The notes: generated by a model not told the origin, from the letters alone. DNA of 64,000 nt from Chrysogorgia sp. JL179-B06 (GCA_035772405.1 JAYKKM010000071.1:958001-1022000); one strand, 5' to 3'. Positions 20,501 through 35,500 are shown, counted from the first letter of the stretch. Translations and numbers: made by a program.

Positions 20501-23500
20501 TACGAACAAAAGGAATTAGGTAAAATAAAAATATATTGAACATGATATTTGAATGATAAATGGTACTTATAGATAACTTTGATGTTTCTAAGAATATGGG
20601 TTAGGATAGTTAGAAATAATAAACTATTGACTCAGGCTAAATTCATTGAAATTCATCGAAGGTTGATAAAAATAATAACACGTAACGTGCAATTAAAAAG
20701 AGATCGCCAATTGACGTTATTGGAGGATTGGTGCCAAGCCACAGGGGAGCCACCCCTAATCAGAGGTGACCATGGCAAAACCTCCAGGCAGGGATTTCCC
20801 GAACCCACTTTGATTGGGCTGGAGGGTGTCCAGTTGAATTTGCCCGAATATAATTTTTTTTATAAAATTGCCCGAATTTTATTGGATGCACATTAAGACA
20901 TACATGTAACAACCACAAATGTTGCCATTAAGCAATCTCACAATTTAGTATGAAGTCCTACTTTACTATTTCATAGTTTGCCCGAATTTAATACTTCCAA
21001 TGTCCATTTTTGCCCGAATTTCCCCGGTTTTTTAAAAACTTTGGGGGGTGTGACACCCCCCCCACACACACACACACACACACCCAGTAGCAACGCCCAT
21101 GCCTCCATTCACACTGGCTAACCAATGAGAATGTGCATAGTAAACAGGTCATTGTATCAAATTAGTTATATATTCTCTAATAGTTGATCACGACTGCACA
21201 TAGGCCTTGGGGAAGGTGGTGTTATGCCCGTAAATGTCCTAGAAGCTTCATTATAACCCTTATTTGGACCGGGCCATGGGGAAGTTGCTCCGGCTATCTC
21301 GGCATGGCTGTAGTTGATACAATTGTCTATTTTTTCATCTTGTAGGACTGGTTGTTATATTTTGGATAATTTTCCCTTCTCGCGAGAACAATTTACCCTG
21401 ATGATTGAACATAGGTTAGTGCCAGACTCTTTTATTTGTCTGAAAGATGATTCCGAAAACGGGTCGTATCTTGCAAAAAGATGGGAATTATTACATGGAG
21501 CGAATGAGAGATCTCTACCAGCAATCGTTGAGGGTCAAGAACTTGAAGGCAAAGAGGACAAGACGAGAGTTGATACTAAAAAAGAAACATCGAAGGATAT
21601 TCAACAACATTTTCAATCCCAACGTACTATGTTTGAAAACAACTGGCAACAATTGGCAGCGATTGTGAAAGGAACAAATAATCTTGAACCAATAATGATT
21701 GCTTGTGAAAAAGATATTGACAGTATGACTGAAGAAACTATAAAGTCAATTGAAGGTATGGTCATAAACATACAGTATATATCCAGCTATGTTAATATAT
21801 AGAGCTTCTAAGGATTTATGGTGAAGGAAAATTTCGAGTGTTGGAATATATATGTTCAATTCTAGCCAGAAGGCCTTTAAGTTGCATTTTTCGCAACTGG
21901 TCCCGGTTGACCAGTTGCGAAAAATGCAACTTAAAGGCCTTCTGGCTAGAATTGAACATATATATTCCAACACTCGAAATTTTCCTTCACCATAAATCCT
22001 TAGAGTCTCTAGTTTAATCGAGTGAAATGCCAAATATTACTTGTAATATACCCAGAATCTTATCCCGGCATTACCACCACTATATATACAGAACTCGTGA
22101 CTAGGCTCTCAGAGCACTGCACTAGCATCGCAGGGTCAATTATTCAAAATATCTCGGCCAATATTTAACCGATTTCAATTCTGAAAACAGATTTGGAATT
22201 ACCGAGTCTAAATACATAACATACGTGTCTATTATATTATGAGAACATGCGTATCCTTCGTAAAAATCTGTTAAGTACTTAGAAATTAATCGGCAATGAG
22301 GAGGCCGCTTCGTCGTGTATTATCTTGAACGTTATCTCGGTCAATATTTATCCGTTTTCAATTCTGAAAACAAATTTGGAATTACCAAGTCAAAGTACAT
22401 AACATACGTGCCTATTATGTAACGCAAACGTGTATACCCTTCGTAAAAACCTCTTTATGTACTTAAAAATTAATCGGCCATGTTTGTGCCGATTTTCTTC
22501 CCAACGAATGTTGTCCGATTAAAACGGATCACGCAAAAGTCGTACTCGGAACTTACCTGTTGATCTTAGCCAATCATGTGTACGAGATTTGGTCCTACCA
22601 TATATATATATATATATATATATATACAAACAAACTTTTCGTGAGAAATGGATCCCTGCCGCGGCGAGATTAGCACCCTCACTTCGCTCGCTTCCGAGGG
22701 GATAAACTTTTATAACTTTTATTCACATGTTGTTTTGTTGACATAATTCACGCGAAATTATTGAATGAGAGTTATGATGTTTGTTTTAAGGTTCGTTTGC
22801 TTATGATGCTTGGGAATACACTGGAATGGATGAAGATGAAGAAGAAGAAGATGTCGAGGAGGAAGATGAATTTGACGAAGAGGACAATGACATATTTAAT
22901 AGAGATTTAAGAAGAAAACTGTTTGGTGACACAAAACATTATTGTCCTGTGATGTTAAAGGAAAGAGGAGTTTTATGGCCTGGTATACCTGAATGTGCGG
23001 CAAAATATCGAGAACGAGTGTATTATTTTTCTAACAATGAATGCAGGAAGATGTTTATTGATGATCCCACACAATACCTTCCAATTGACCGACCGCTCAA
23101 GGTAAATATTTAATATGTGTTATTGGACTATAGTCGACTTTAAATGAGGACAGCTTTGGGAGCAGCTGCTGCAGCGCATCTTACAGTGTGTTTGTGCGTG
23201 TTAGAGCGAAGGTGGACAGACAGACAGTCTCTAAGATGGACATTTCCGTCTTACTGACTGTCCATCTTAGAGAGGGACTGTGTATCTTAGAGACTGTCCA
23301 TCTTAGAGAGGGACTATCTGTTTTAGAGACGGTCCATCTTAGAGAGGGTCTGTCCATCTTAGAGAGGGCTGTCCATCTTAGAGAGGGTCTGTCCATCTTA
23401 GAGAGGGTCTGTCCATCTTAGAGAGGGACTATCTGTTTTAGAGACTGTCCATTATGGAGAGGTGTCCATCATAGAGAGGTGTCCATCATAGAGAGGTGTC

Positions 23501-26500
23501 CATCATAAAGAGGTGTCCATCTTAGAGAGGTGTCCATTCTTAGAGACTGTCCATCTTAGAGACTGTCCATCTTAGAGAGGTGTCCATCTTAGAGAGGTGT
23601 CCATCATAAAGAGGTGTCCATCATAGAGAGGTGTCCATCTTAGAGAGGTGTCCATCATAAAGAGGTGTCCATCATAGAGAGGTATCCATCATAGAGAGGT
23701 GTCCATCTTAGAGAGGTGTCCATCATAAAGAGGTGTCCATCTTAGAGAGGTGTCCATCTTAGAGAGGTGTCCATCTTAGAGAGGTGTCCATCTTAGAGAG
23801 GTGTCCATCATAAAGACTGTCCATCATAAAGACTGTCCATCTTAGAGAGGTGTCCATCTTAGAGAGGTGTCCATCTTAGAGGTGTCCATCTTAAGACTAT
23901 CCATCTTAGAGACTGTCCATCTTAGAGACTGTCGCTCTTAGAGATATTACTAAAATATTACTAAGCAATAAAGAGGTGCATGTTATGGTTAAGAATTATC
24001 TTAAAAATCATAAATGAGTTAGTAGTTCTAGTATTTATTCTGATCAACTTATCTTCAGCCTCCACCTATTCGTTTGTTCATCATTGGTCCAAAAGGAGCT
24101 GGGAAAACTCTACATGGAAGATATTTAGCTGAGAAACTTGGAATTTTTCATATCGATTTCGAAGAACGTCTTCAGGAATTGATAATTAGCAAGACTAAAA
24201 AACGTGTTGGACCAGATTACGAAGACGACGACGAGGAAAACAATGATCAAGAGGATCCTGACAGCAGTACGTAGCCAAAAGATTATTATTTTTTTAAATA
24301 TCATTGTTTATGTATGGCGCCGCTTGCTTGCCCTGCGAATGTTGTGTGATTTGATTGGCTAAAAGTTGTATTTCTGTAAGTGTCTCCCTCGTCACATACG
24401 CACGTAAAAATCTCACAGGTTGTAACAAGGTTGTTGGTTCAACATGCCTGTAACAGTATTGTCAACATGATAGAACATGACTGTTAGAATAACAGCACTG
24501 TTCAAGCATGTTTCAACATGTTGTGACAGGCTTGTTGAATCGACAGCAGTTGTTCATGCATGTTAGAACATGCAAAAACCAGCTTGATAGAACAACCAAG
24601 TTCATGGCTGTTGTAACAACGCTGTTCAACCTTGTTATTCACATCATGCTCTGTGACAACATTGTATCATGTATGAACAATGTTGTTCAACACTGTTCAA
24701 GCCTGTTCGATTATCAGCCATGAACAATACTGTTTCAACATCCATGAACAGACCTGTTGACAAACCTGTTCAAGCTTGCCAGCTCAACCCTGTTCAGCCT
24801 GCCAATATCAATGATGTTTTAGGCTGTTCACAGATAGAAACAGACTTTGCGTTTTTACGTGTGTACGCCACTGCATATATCTATTTTCACGACTTTAATA
24901 AAGCAACGCTAATTCAGTGTTTTACTGCAGGGCCGAGTTGTATAAAAGGTAGTTAACTTCAACTATTAATTAGCGTTAACTATACAGTACAGGTATACAC
25001 CTTTATTCTTAACTAAGTGGTTGAACTTAAAGTGACACTCCACCCCCAAAACAAGTGTTACTTAAATGAAAGTTCTTTCTCACCTTACATGAGAATGGGT
25101 ATTAGTTTTCTTTGAATCGTTTTAGTTTTAGAGAAATTTGGTTTTGTTTATCGTATTTTTTGTAAATTGAAGGCCGCCATTTTTGTTCTGATTGCGGGCG
25201 AATGCGGTCGCTCCCATTAATTTTTGACGTCATTGAGTGATAGAATCACTTTGAAAAGAAATCCTTCACAATAGACTAAGACCACGTTATTGTCATGCTA
25301 TTGTGAAGGGTTTCTTTGTGTACCTGCAATCAGAAGAAAAAATGGCGGCCTTCAATTTACAAAAATACGATAAACAAAGTCAAATTTCTCTAAAACTCAA
25401 AATATTAGAAGACAACTAATACCCATTCTCATGTGAGGCGACACAACTTTCATTTAAGCAACATTTGTTATTGAGAGCAGTCTTGTATTCATCTAGAACC
25501 CACGACTTCTGATGAAAACAGAAAATCAGCAGAGAACGAGAGTGTGGGAAAAGAAGATGGCAAGGAACAGGGAGAAATTAAATTTACCGAGACAGAAGAG
25601 AATATCCATGCTTATCTCACTGAAGGAGAACTTTTGCAACATGACATATTGGAGAAAATTTTGAACACGTGGTGGAACGAAGAGCCCTTTAAGTAAGTGA
25701 TTTGGACATTTGTAGGAACGCTTTTTAAAATATCTTTGTTGATGTTTCGGACACTGCTCTTCTTTAGCATGTTCAGAAACACTCATGACAATCATAAATG
25801 ACGAGTGTCTGGCCACCATCAGCAACTGTGTACAGCTGTTGCTCTGTATTATATATTTTAATAGCTGAGGAAGGTTGACAGTTTGCAGCCGAAAATTTCT
25901 GTATATATTTTTACTTAGATCAGTTTTCAATAAAGATTTTTTAAACATAATGCATACTGATCGCCCATACGCGCGTTTTTTTTAGATCTCGTGGTTTCAT
26001 TCTGGAGGGATTTCCCCGTAATGAAGACGAAGCTCGTTTGTTATCAAGCACTGGTTTATATCCTGATGCCGCAATCCTTTTAGCTGTTGAAGATACAGAA
26101 ATTGTTAAACGACTGTTGCCAGCAAAGATGGAGAAATGGCGTGTCAAGAGAGATATACGTTTGACGGAGAAGGAAAAACAAAAAGAGATTGCTTTGAGAG
26201 CCAAGGTATTGAAAACCTAACCTCGTACCCATCCCACCAGCGGGGGGGGGGGGGGGCGTGAGGGGAGCGGAGACAGACCCTGGGTAGGAGGTTGTTGAAA
26301 ACCATCCTGCAGCCGTCTCATTATACTCATCTGCAGGATCCGATTTAATGGTGGTTAGGTATCAAAAGATCTTATAGTGTTTTATGGATTAGTTCAGGAA
26401 CTCTCGCGTCACGTTTAAATAGTTTTGAATATTTTGCTTTTGAGTCTGAGAAGTTATATAGACTTTTAATTTAATCACCAACGAGAAGTAACTGTCTTGA

Positions 26501-29500
26501 ACTCGACCACAAGGTTTAGATGGCGCCTGTCCATGACTGGATTAATTAACTGTATAAAGAAAGAATTTCTCAGGACTAGAGTACTCGGTATAAGTTTTAG
26601 GGCAATCATACAGTTTAAGCATTTCCATGTATTTTTTTCAACTTCATTTTCTTACTCTTAATTGAAATTGTGGTGCTGTGGTAGTGCATTCCTGCAGACT
26701 TGAACCAACATGACTACTTGTAAAGTAAATGGTTTGAACCTGGGAGTATCATTAGATGTGTGAAGTTGATCGTCCAGGTTGTTGTAGTCTTGAGAAAAAC
26801 TATTGTTGGTGAGGCAAACCTGACAAACACGTTTTACTTGACTGTGAAGATGACCGCCACTGAGGCCGTGGAAACGTCAGTCACCAACAATAGTCTTTCT
26901 CAAGTCTACAACAACCTGGACGATCAACTTCACACATCTAATGACTACTTGTATTGAAAGAAACTTTTCTCTACCAAGTTCTGCTAGCTTACTAGTTAAA
27001 GCGTCCGTCTTAAAAATGATATTTTAGAGTTACATTTACTGCTCAGAGAAAGGAGAGAAGCCGCGGGAGGCCTGGACCCATTTGAAGACTAAAATAAGGA
27101 TGGGGGGTTGGTTGTCTTCTTGGACTGGGGGGGGGGGGGGGGTATGTTCCCGTTGGTGGCTCAGGAATGTTCCTGGGTTATATTCTGAATTTATTGATAA
27201 TCACTTTGTTTCAAATCCATAGGAAGAGCTGCGAGCTCGACGAAAGGAGGAATTTATACTGGAAATTGCTGCTCGCAAAGCCGAGAAAAAGGTAATATAT
27301 GACGTCACACTTGACAGGTTAATGACAGCAGTTGTTAATGACACATTTAGAAAGAGTGAGAGTTAAATCACGTAATCAACGGAATTTTTGGACTCTTGGC
27401 ATAAAAATCGACGTTCTCGTGAATTTGGTAAATCAGCGAAATTTAACAAGAGTTTATTAGGCTGACGCAAAATCAGGGACAGTCCCTCTCTAAGATAGAC
27501 AGTCCCTTCCCTCTCTAAGATAGACAGTCCCTTCCCTCTCTAAGATAGACAGTCCCTTCCCTCTCTAAGATAGACAGTCCCTTCCCTCTCTAAGATAGAC
27601 AGTCCCTTCCCTCTCTAAGATAGACAGTCCCTTCCCTCTCTAAGATAGACAGTCCCTTCCCTCTCTAAGATAGACAGTCCATTCCCTCTCTAAGATAGAC
27701 AGTCCCTTCCCTCTCTAAGATAGACAGTCTCTAAAACAGACAGTCCCTCTCTAAGATGAACAGTCTCGAAGACAGACAGTCCCTCTCTAAGATAGACAGT
27801 ATCTAAAACAGACAGCCCTCTCTAAGATAGACAGTCCCTTCCCTCTCTAAGATGAACAGTCTCGAAGACAGACAGTCCCTCTCTAAGATAGACAGTCCCT
27901 CTCTAAGATGGACAGTCCCTTCCCTCTCTAAGATGAACAGTCTCGAAGACAGACAGTCCCTCTCTTAAGATAGACAGTCCCTTCCCTTTCTAAGATGGAC
28001 AGTCTCGAAGACAGACAGTCCCTCTCTAAGATAGACAGTCTCTAAAACAGACAGTCCTTCTCTAAGATAGACAGTCTCTAAAACAGACAGTCCCTCTCTA
28101 AGATGAACAGTCTCTAAAACGAACAGTTCCTCCTCTCTAAGATGGACAGTCTCTAAGATGTCCCTCTCTAAGATGGACAGTCTCTAAAACGAACAGTCCC
28201 TCCTCTCTAAGATGGACAGTCTCTAAGATGTCCCTCTCTAAGATGGACAGTCTCTAAAACGAACAGTTCCTCTCGAAGATGGACACTCTCTAAGATAGAC
28301 AGTCCCTCTCTAAGATGGACACTCTCTAAGATAGACAGTCCCTCTCTAAGATGGACAGTCTCTAAAACGAACAGTTCCTCCTCTCTAAGATGGACAGTCT
28401 CTAAGATGTTCCTCTCTAAGATGGACAGTCTCTAAAACGAACAGTTCCTCGCTAAGATGGACAGTCTCTAAAACAGACAGTCCCTCTCTAAGATGGACAG
28501 TCTTTAAAACGAACAGTTCCTCTCTACGATGGACAGTCTCTAAGATGTCCCCTCTCTAAGATGGACCGTCGTGTGAAATTATAATACACCAACCATTTAG
28601 AGTATTCGCAATATGTATTTACTGCATTGTAAGATTACAAAACTAGAAATATCCACTATAGTGCTTCGTTTTGTGAGATATGGTATTGAAATTTTCAATA
28701 CCAAATTCAAGTTTATCTTTTTATTTCTACCATCGATGAAGTCTAAAGACTTTCTTCTGTATGAATATTAAGTTTAGTTCCCGTTTCGGTTATTGTTAAA
28801 TATTTAAAGTTTTAAAATATATGATGTTTTTAGGAGCGAATGGAAGCGAGGGAGAGCAGCGAAAGTGAAGAAGAAGAAGAAGAAGAGGATGAAGAAATAG
28901 ATATCGACGTATTATTAGACGCTGAATTTGAAGATGATGATGAGCTGGAGGAAGATGAAGAAGAAACTGAAGATGAGGCTTCAGTGAGATTGAAGATGGA
29001 AATGGCTGACCGTTATGACGAAGAAACGGGAAAGCTAGGAACGGTACAGGTTAGTAAGTGACAGCTGAATAAAGGTGTTCCTGTATGCATGGTGTTCCAT
29101 TTTATTCAAACAGGGAAAACTAGACCAAAGGGGTGATAGTTTGACAAAAAAAATAACACCAAGGTCGTCGTAGTTACATACATCTTATATAGGAATATTC
29201 CAGTTATAACAAGGTTTGTCATTGGATATATACTGTATATATATATATACAGAGGGCTTTAAGAATAATAATTAATATGAGAGAGGATTTAAATATATTT
29301 TCTGACCGTGTCTCATTAGCTCAAAGGTCAGAGCGCCGAAACGTTGATTCGGAGACCAGGGTTCGATTCCCGGTTGGGGCAGTCACTTTTTCCATATACG
29401 TATTTGACTATATTTAAATCCTCTCTCATATTAATTAATATATATATATATATAAATTGTAGATAAATTAAAGACAAGATACTCCGAGTTTCACGCTTAC

Positions 29501-32500
29501 GCGATCGTCAGACAGACATTAAAGTCTGTTTGACGATCGCGTAAGCGTGAAACTCGGAGAAACAGCAAAGTGATGTCTTGTCTTTAATTTATCTACAATT
29601 TATTACGCTCTGCAAATTAATGCATTGAGCACTCTACCGACAGTATAAACTCAATTCACCAGATTTATATATATATATATATATATATATTTACGTGTAG
29701 GTTTTGGTCTACGAAATGCAAAGAGTGCTCAACAACATATAGTTAGAGCAAATAATAGATTTTCGCTTACCTCAAAACTGGTCTGCTACAACTTGTTTCA
29801 TCTGTAAAAAGATTCTTTTTACAGATGAAACAAGTTGTAGCAGACCAGTTTTGAGGTAAGCGAAAATCTATATATATATTTATATATATATATACTGTAT
29901 ATATTTATTTATATTTTTATATATATATTATATGTATAGTCTTATCTTTTAGGAAATCTTGGAAGAAATTATCATTCCTCGGATTGAAATAGACGGTGGT
30001 CGTAAACCTCGAATAGTTCGTTATTGCTTGGAAGGATCTATTAAACCTATTGTTGACTATCGTGAAGGACTTTTTGAACGTTGTTTTCCTATTGACACAG
30101 GGATAGCTCAAAGGATGCTTGTTCAGGGATATAAATATCCAAGTAGATTTGGAAAATGGTGCCCAGTCAAGGTTAGACTATTAATAGTGCCCAGTCAAAG
30201 TTAAAGTAGCTTTACGATCGTCCATGTATCGTCTGTCTACTCCAAGCTCTCCCACATTCACTACAGCAAAAACATTTTATTGTTTTATTTGGAAGAACTT
30301 TTAAAATGATAAAGTAACTTCTTTTGGAAAATTTTGCTTCTCCGTTTTGTTTTTGATATACATACTGTTCTTCAGGTTGTTTGATATGCAAATGTCTGGA
30401 ATTTCGTCATACATGCATAATGACTTATCTTTATATATCTTTGCCTTCATGAAATGAAAACACTAAAGTGTGTGAATAACATGTGCGCGTGTTTCTTCCA
30501 CAACACCAAACTTCTTGATTTGAAAGGATTTCGTTTGAGAATGAAAGTGATGCACAAACTTCTCCGGTAAGTCATTATGCATGTGTGACAATTAGGTTCC
30601 TGTGTTTTCGAGAGGTAGTGCACAGATAAATCCCTCGGAAAAACAATGAAAACCGACTTTATCTCTGAAATTTTATTTTTTTAGTTGCTGGATGGTGATG
30701 TTATTCAAACTTACACCCCACCTGGTGTGCCCACTTATCCTGTCGCGTACAGACAGTTTGTTTATTATCTCTCATCAGAAAAGGCACGGGCATTGTTTAT
30801 GAGTTGTCCAAGCAAATACTTGAAACAGCCATCTCCTAAATCAGTTGTTCCATTGAAAATGGCAATCATCGGACCCCCTAAATCGGGAAAAACCACTCGT
30901 AAGTATCGCCAGTAAATAACTCCTAACCAATATAGGTCATTCCATTTTTGGGGCAAAATTCCCGATTACTAAAATCCTATTTTCTCCTTCGATTTCCGCG
31001 ATATTGTCGAAATTCTTTTGGAGTTGCAATCATATTTTAATCCGCTTGCAGATTGCCCTTAAAGTTTATCGAAATTATTTGCGGATAGTCGAAAAAATAT
31101 TATTTTTTGTGTGCCCAATTTGAGTTCGAGAGTTCAATGATTTCAATATGATGATAATATATGATTTCAATATGATGATAATATATGATTTCAATATGAT
31201 GATAATATATGATTTCAATATGATGATAATATATGATTTCAATATGATGATAATATATGATTTCAATATGATGATAATATATGATTTCAATATGATGATA
31301 ATATATGATTTCAATATGATGATAATATATGATTTCAATATGATGATAATATATGATTTCAATATGATGATAATATATGATTTCAATATGATGATAATAT
31401 ATGATTTCAATATGATGATAATATATAATTTCAATATGATGATAATTGATGATAATATATGATTTCAATATGATGATAATATATGATTTCAATATGATGA
31501 TAATATATGATTTCAGTATGATGATAATATATGATTTCAATATGATGATAATATATGATTTCAATATGATGATAATATATAATTTCAATATGATAATAAT
31601 ATATGATTTCAATATGATGATAATATATGATTTCAGTATGATGATAATATATGATTTCAGTATGATGATAATATATGATTTCAATATGATGATAATATAT
31701 GATTTCAATATGATGATAATATATGATTTCAATATGATGATAATATATGATTTCAATATGATGATAATATATGATTTCAATATGATGATAATATATGATT
31801 TCAATATGATGATAATATATGATTTCAATATGATGATAATATATGATTTCAATATGATGATAATATATGATTTCAATATGATGATAATATATAATTTCAA
31901 TATGATGATAATATATGATTTCAATATGATGATAATATATGATTTCAATATGATGATAATATATGATTTCAATATGATAATAATATATGATTTCAATATG
32001 ATGATAATATATGATTTCAATATGATGATAATATATGATTTCAATATGATGATAATATATGATTTCATTATGATGATAATATATGATAATATATGATAAT
32101 ATATGATTTCAATATGATGATAATATATGATTTCAATATGATGATAATATATGATTTCAATATGATGATAATATATGATTTCAATATGATGATAATATAT
32201 GATTTCAATATGATGATAATATATGATTTCAATATGATGATAATATATGATTTCAATATGATGATAATATATGATTTCAATATGATGATAATATATGATT
32301 TCAATATGATGATAATATATGATTTCAATATGATGATAATATATGATTTCAATATGATGATAATATATGATTTCAATATGATGATAATATATGATTTCAA
32401 TATGATGATAATATATGATTTCAATATGATGATAATATATGATTTCAATATGATAATAATATATGATTTCAATATTATAATATATGATTTCAATATGATG

Positions 32501-35500
32501 ATATGATAATATATGATTTCAATATGATGATAATATATGATTTCAATATGATGATAATATATAATTTCAATATGATGATAATATATGATTTCAATATGAT
32601 AATATATGATTTCAATATGATGATAATATATGATTTCAATATGATGATAATATATGATTTCAATATGATGATAATATATGATTTCAATATGATGATAATA
32701 TATGATTTCAATATGATGATAATATATGATTTCAGTATGATGATAATATATGATTTCAATATGATGATAATATATGATTTCAATATGATGATAATATATG
32801 ATTTCAATATGATGATAATATATGATTTCAATATGATGATAATATATGATTTCAATATGATGATAATATATGATTTCAATATGATGATAATATATGAGTT
32901 CAATATGATGATAATTGATGATTTCAATATTATGATGATAATATATGATTTCAATATGATGATAATTGATGATTTCAATATTATGATAATAAATATATGA
33001 TTTCAATATGATGATAATATATGATTTCAATATGATGATAATATATGATTTCAATATGATGATAATATAATTTCAATATGATAATAATATATGATAATAT
33101 ATGATGATAATATATGATTTCAATATGATAATATATAATTTCAATATGATGATAATATATGATTTCAATATGATGATAATATATGATTTCAATATGATGA
33201 TAATATATGATTTCAATATGATGATAATATATGATTTCAATATGATGATAATATATAATTTCAATATGATGATAATATATGATTTCAATATGATGATAAT
33301 ATATGATTTCAATATGATGATAATATATGATTTCATTATGATGATAATATATGATTTCAATATGATGATAATATATGATTTCAATATGATGATAATATAT
33401 GATTTCAATATGATGATAATATATGATTTCAATATGATGATAATATATGATTTCAATATGATGATAATATATAATTTCAATATGATAATAATATATGATT
33501 TCAATATGATGATAATATATGATTTCAATATGATGATAATATATGATTTCAATATGATGATAATATATAATTTCAATATGATGATAATATATGATTTCAA
33601 TATGATGATAATATATGATTTCAATATGATGATAATATATGATTTCAATATGATGATAATATATGATTTCAATATGATGATAATATATAATTTCAATATG
33701 ATGATAATATGATTTCAATATGATGATAATATATGATTTCAATATGATGATAATATATGATTTCAATATGATGATAATATATGATTTCAATATGATGATA
33801 ATATATGATTTCATTATGATGATAATATATGATTTCAATATGATGATAATATATGATTTCAATATGATGATAATATATGATTTCAATATGATGATAATAT
33901 ATGATTTCAATATGATGATGATATATGATTTCAATATTATGATAATATATGATTTCAATATGATGATAATATATGATTTCAATATGATGATAATATATGA
34001 TTTCAATATGATGATAATATATGATTTCAATATGATGATAATATATGATTTCAATATGATGATAATATATAATTTCAATGATGATAATATATGATTTCAA
34101 TATGATGATAATATATGATTTCAATATGATGATAATATATGATTTCAATGATGATAATATATGATTTCAATATGATGATAATATATGATTTCAATATGAT
34201 GATAATATATGATTTCAATATGATGATAATATATGATTTCAATATGATGATAATATATGATTTCAATATGATGATAATATATGATTTCAATATGATGATA
34301 ATATATGATTTCAATATGATGATAATATATGATTTCAATATGATGATAATATATGATTTCAATATGATGATAATATATGATTTCATTATGATGATAATAT
34401 ATGATTTCAATATGATGATAATATATGATTTCAATATGATGATAATATATGATTTCAATATGATGATAATATATGATTTCAATATGATGATAATATATGA
34501 TTTCAATATGATGATAATATATGATTTCAATATGATGATAATATATAATTTCAATATGATGATAATATATGATTTCAATATGATGATAATATATGATTTC
34601 AATATGATGATAATATATGATTTCAATATGATGATAATATATGATTTCAATATGATGATAATATATGATTTCATTATGATGATATATGATTTCAATATGA
34701 TGATAATATATGATTTCAATATGATGATAATATATGATTTCAATATGATGATAATATATGATTTCAATATGATGATAATATATGATTTCAATATGATGAT
34801 AATATATGATTTCAATATGATGATAATATATAATTTCAATATGATGATAATATATGATTTCAATATGATGATAATATATGATTTCAATATGATGATAATA
34901 TATGATTTCAATATGATGATAATATATGATTTCAATATGATGATAATTGATGATTTCAATATTATGATAATAAATATATGATTTCAATATGATGATAATA
35001 TATGATTTCAATATGATGATAATATATGATTTCAATATGATGATAATTGATGATAATATATGATTTCAATATGATGATAATATATTATTTCAATATTCGA
35101 TTTCCTGAATATTTCCAACACTCGAAGATATAAAATTCGTATTTCTTACTGTATGTAATACCCTCTATTTCTACAGTAGGTTATAAAATATAAACATAAA
35201 ACAGACACGACAACTTGATAATGATAAGAAAAGAATTGTGATGTAACACGAGCAACTTAATGTAAACAATTCTTCTTGATATTTTATCACATTTGAAATA
35301 ACATATAGTTTCTTATGATTATGTCATCTGTATTAGTTTTCTGTATTATTACCTAGATGAGTCAACATTACTATAGTATAGTAGGATTTATTTCGTCTTG
35401 TTTCTCTCAATATATTTTATAGTTGCAAAGAGATTTGCTTTCGAGTATGGTGCCGTTTGTTTATCAATTGGCGAAGTATTACGTCGTCTTTTGACAACTC

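Noticed and set aside
21447..21668. Alternative frame through AK9 exon 15 (basic, coiled-coil-like)
   Set aside because: It ends in a stop before the exon donor, while the frame chosen links exon 14 to exon 16 in phase and contains the YILDNFP motif.
29325..29385. A functional tRNA
   Set aside because: Boxes A and B are recognisable, but the anticodon loop lacks U33 and the sequence sits inside a foldback repeat.
31100..35040. Long open frames of repeating IIILKSY, MMIIYDFN and YYHHIEI on both strands
   Set aside because: They result from a 24-bp repeat whose period is a multiple of three. AK9 exons 23 and 24 splice across the whole region, so it is intronic.
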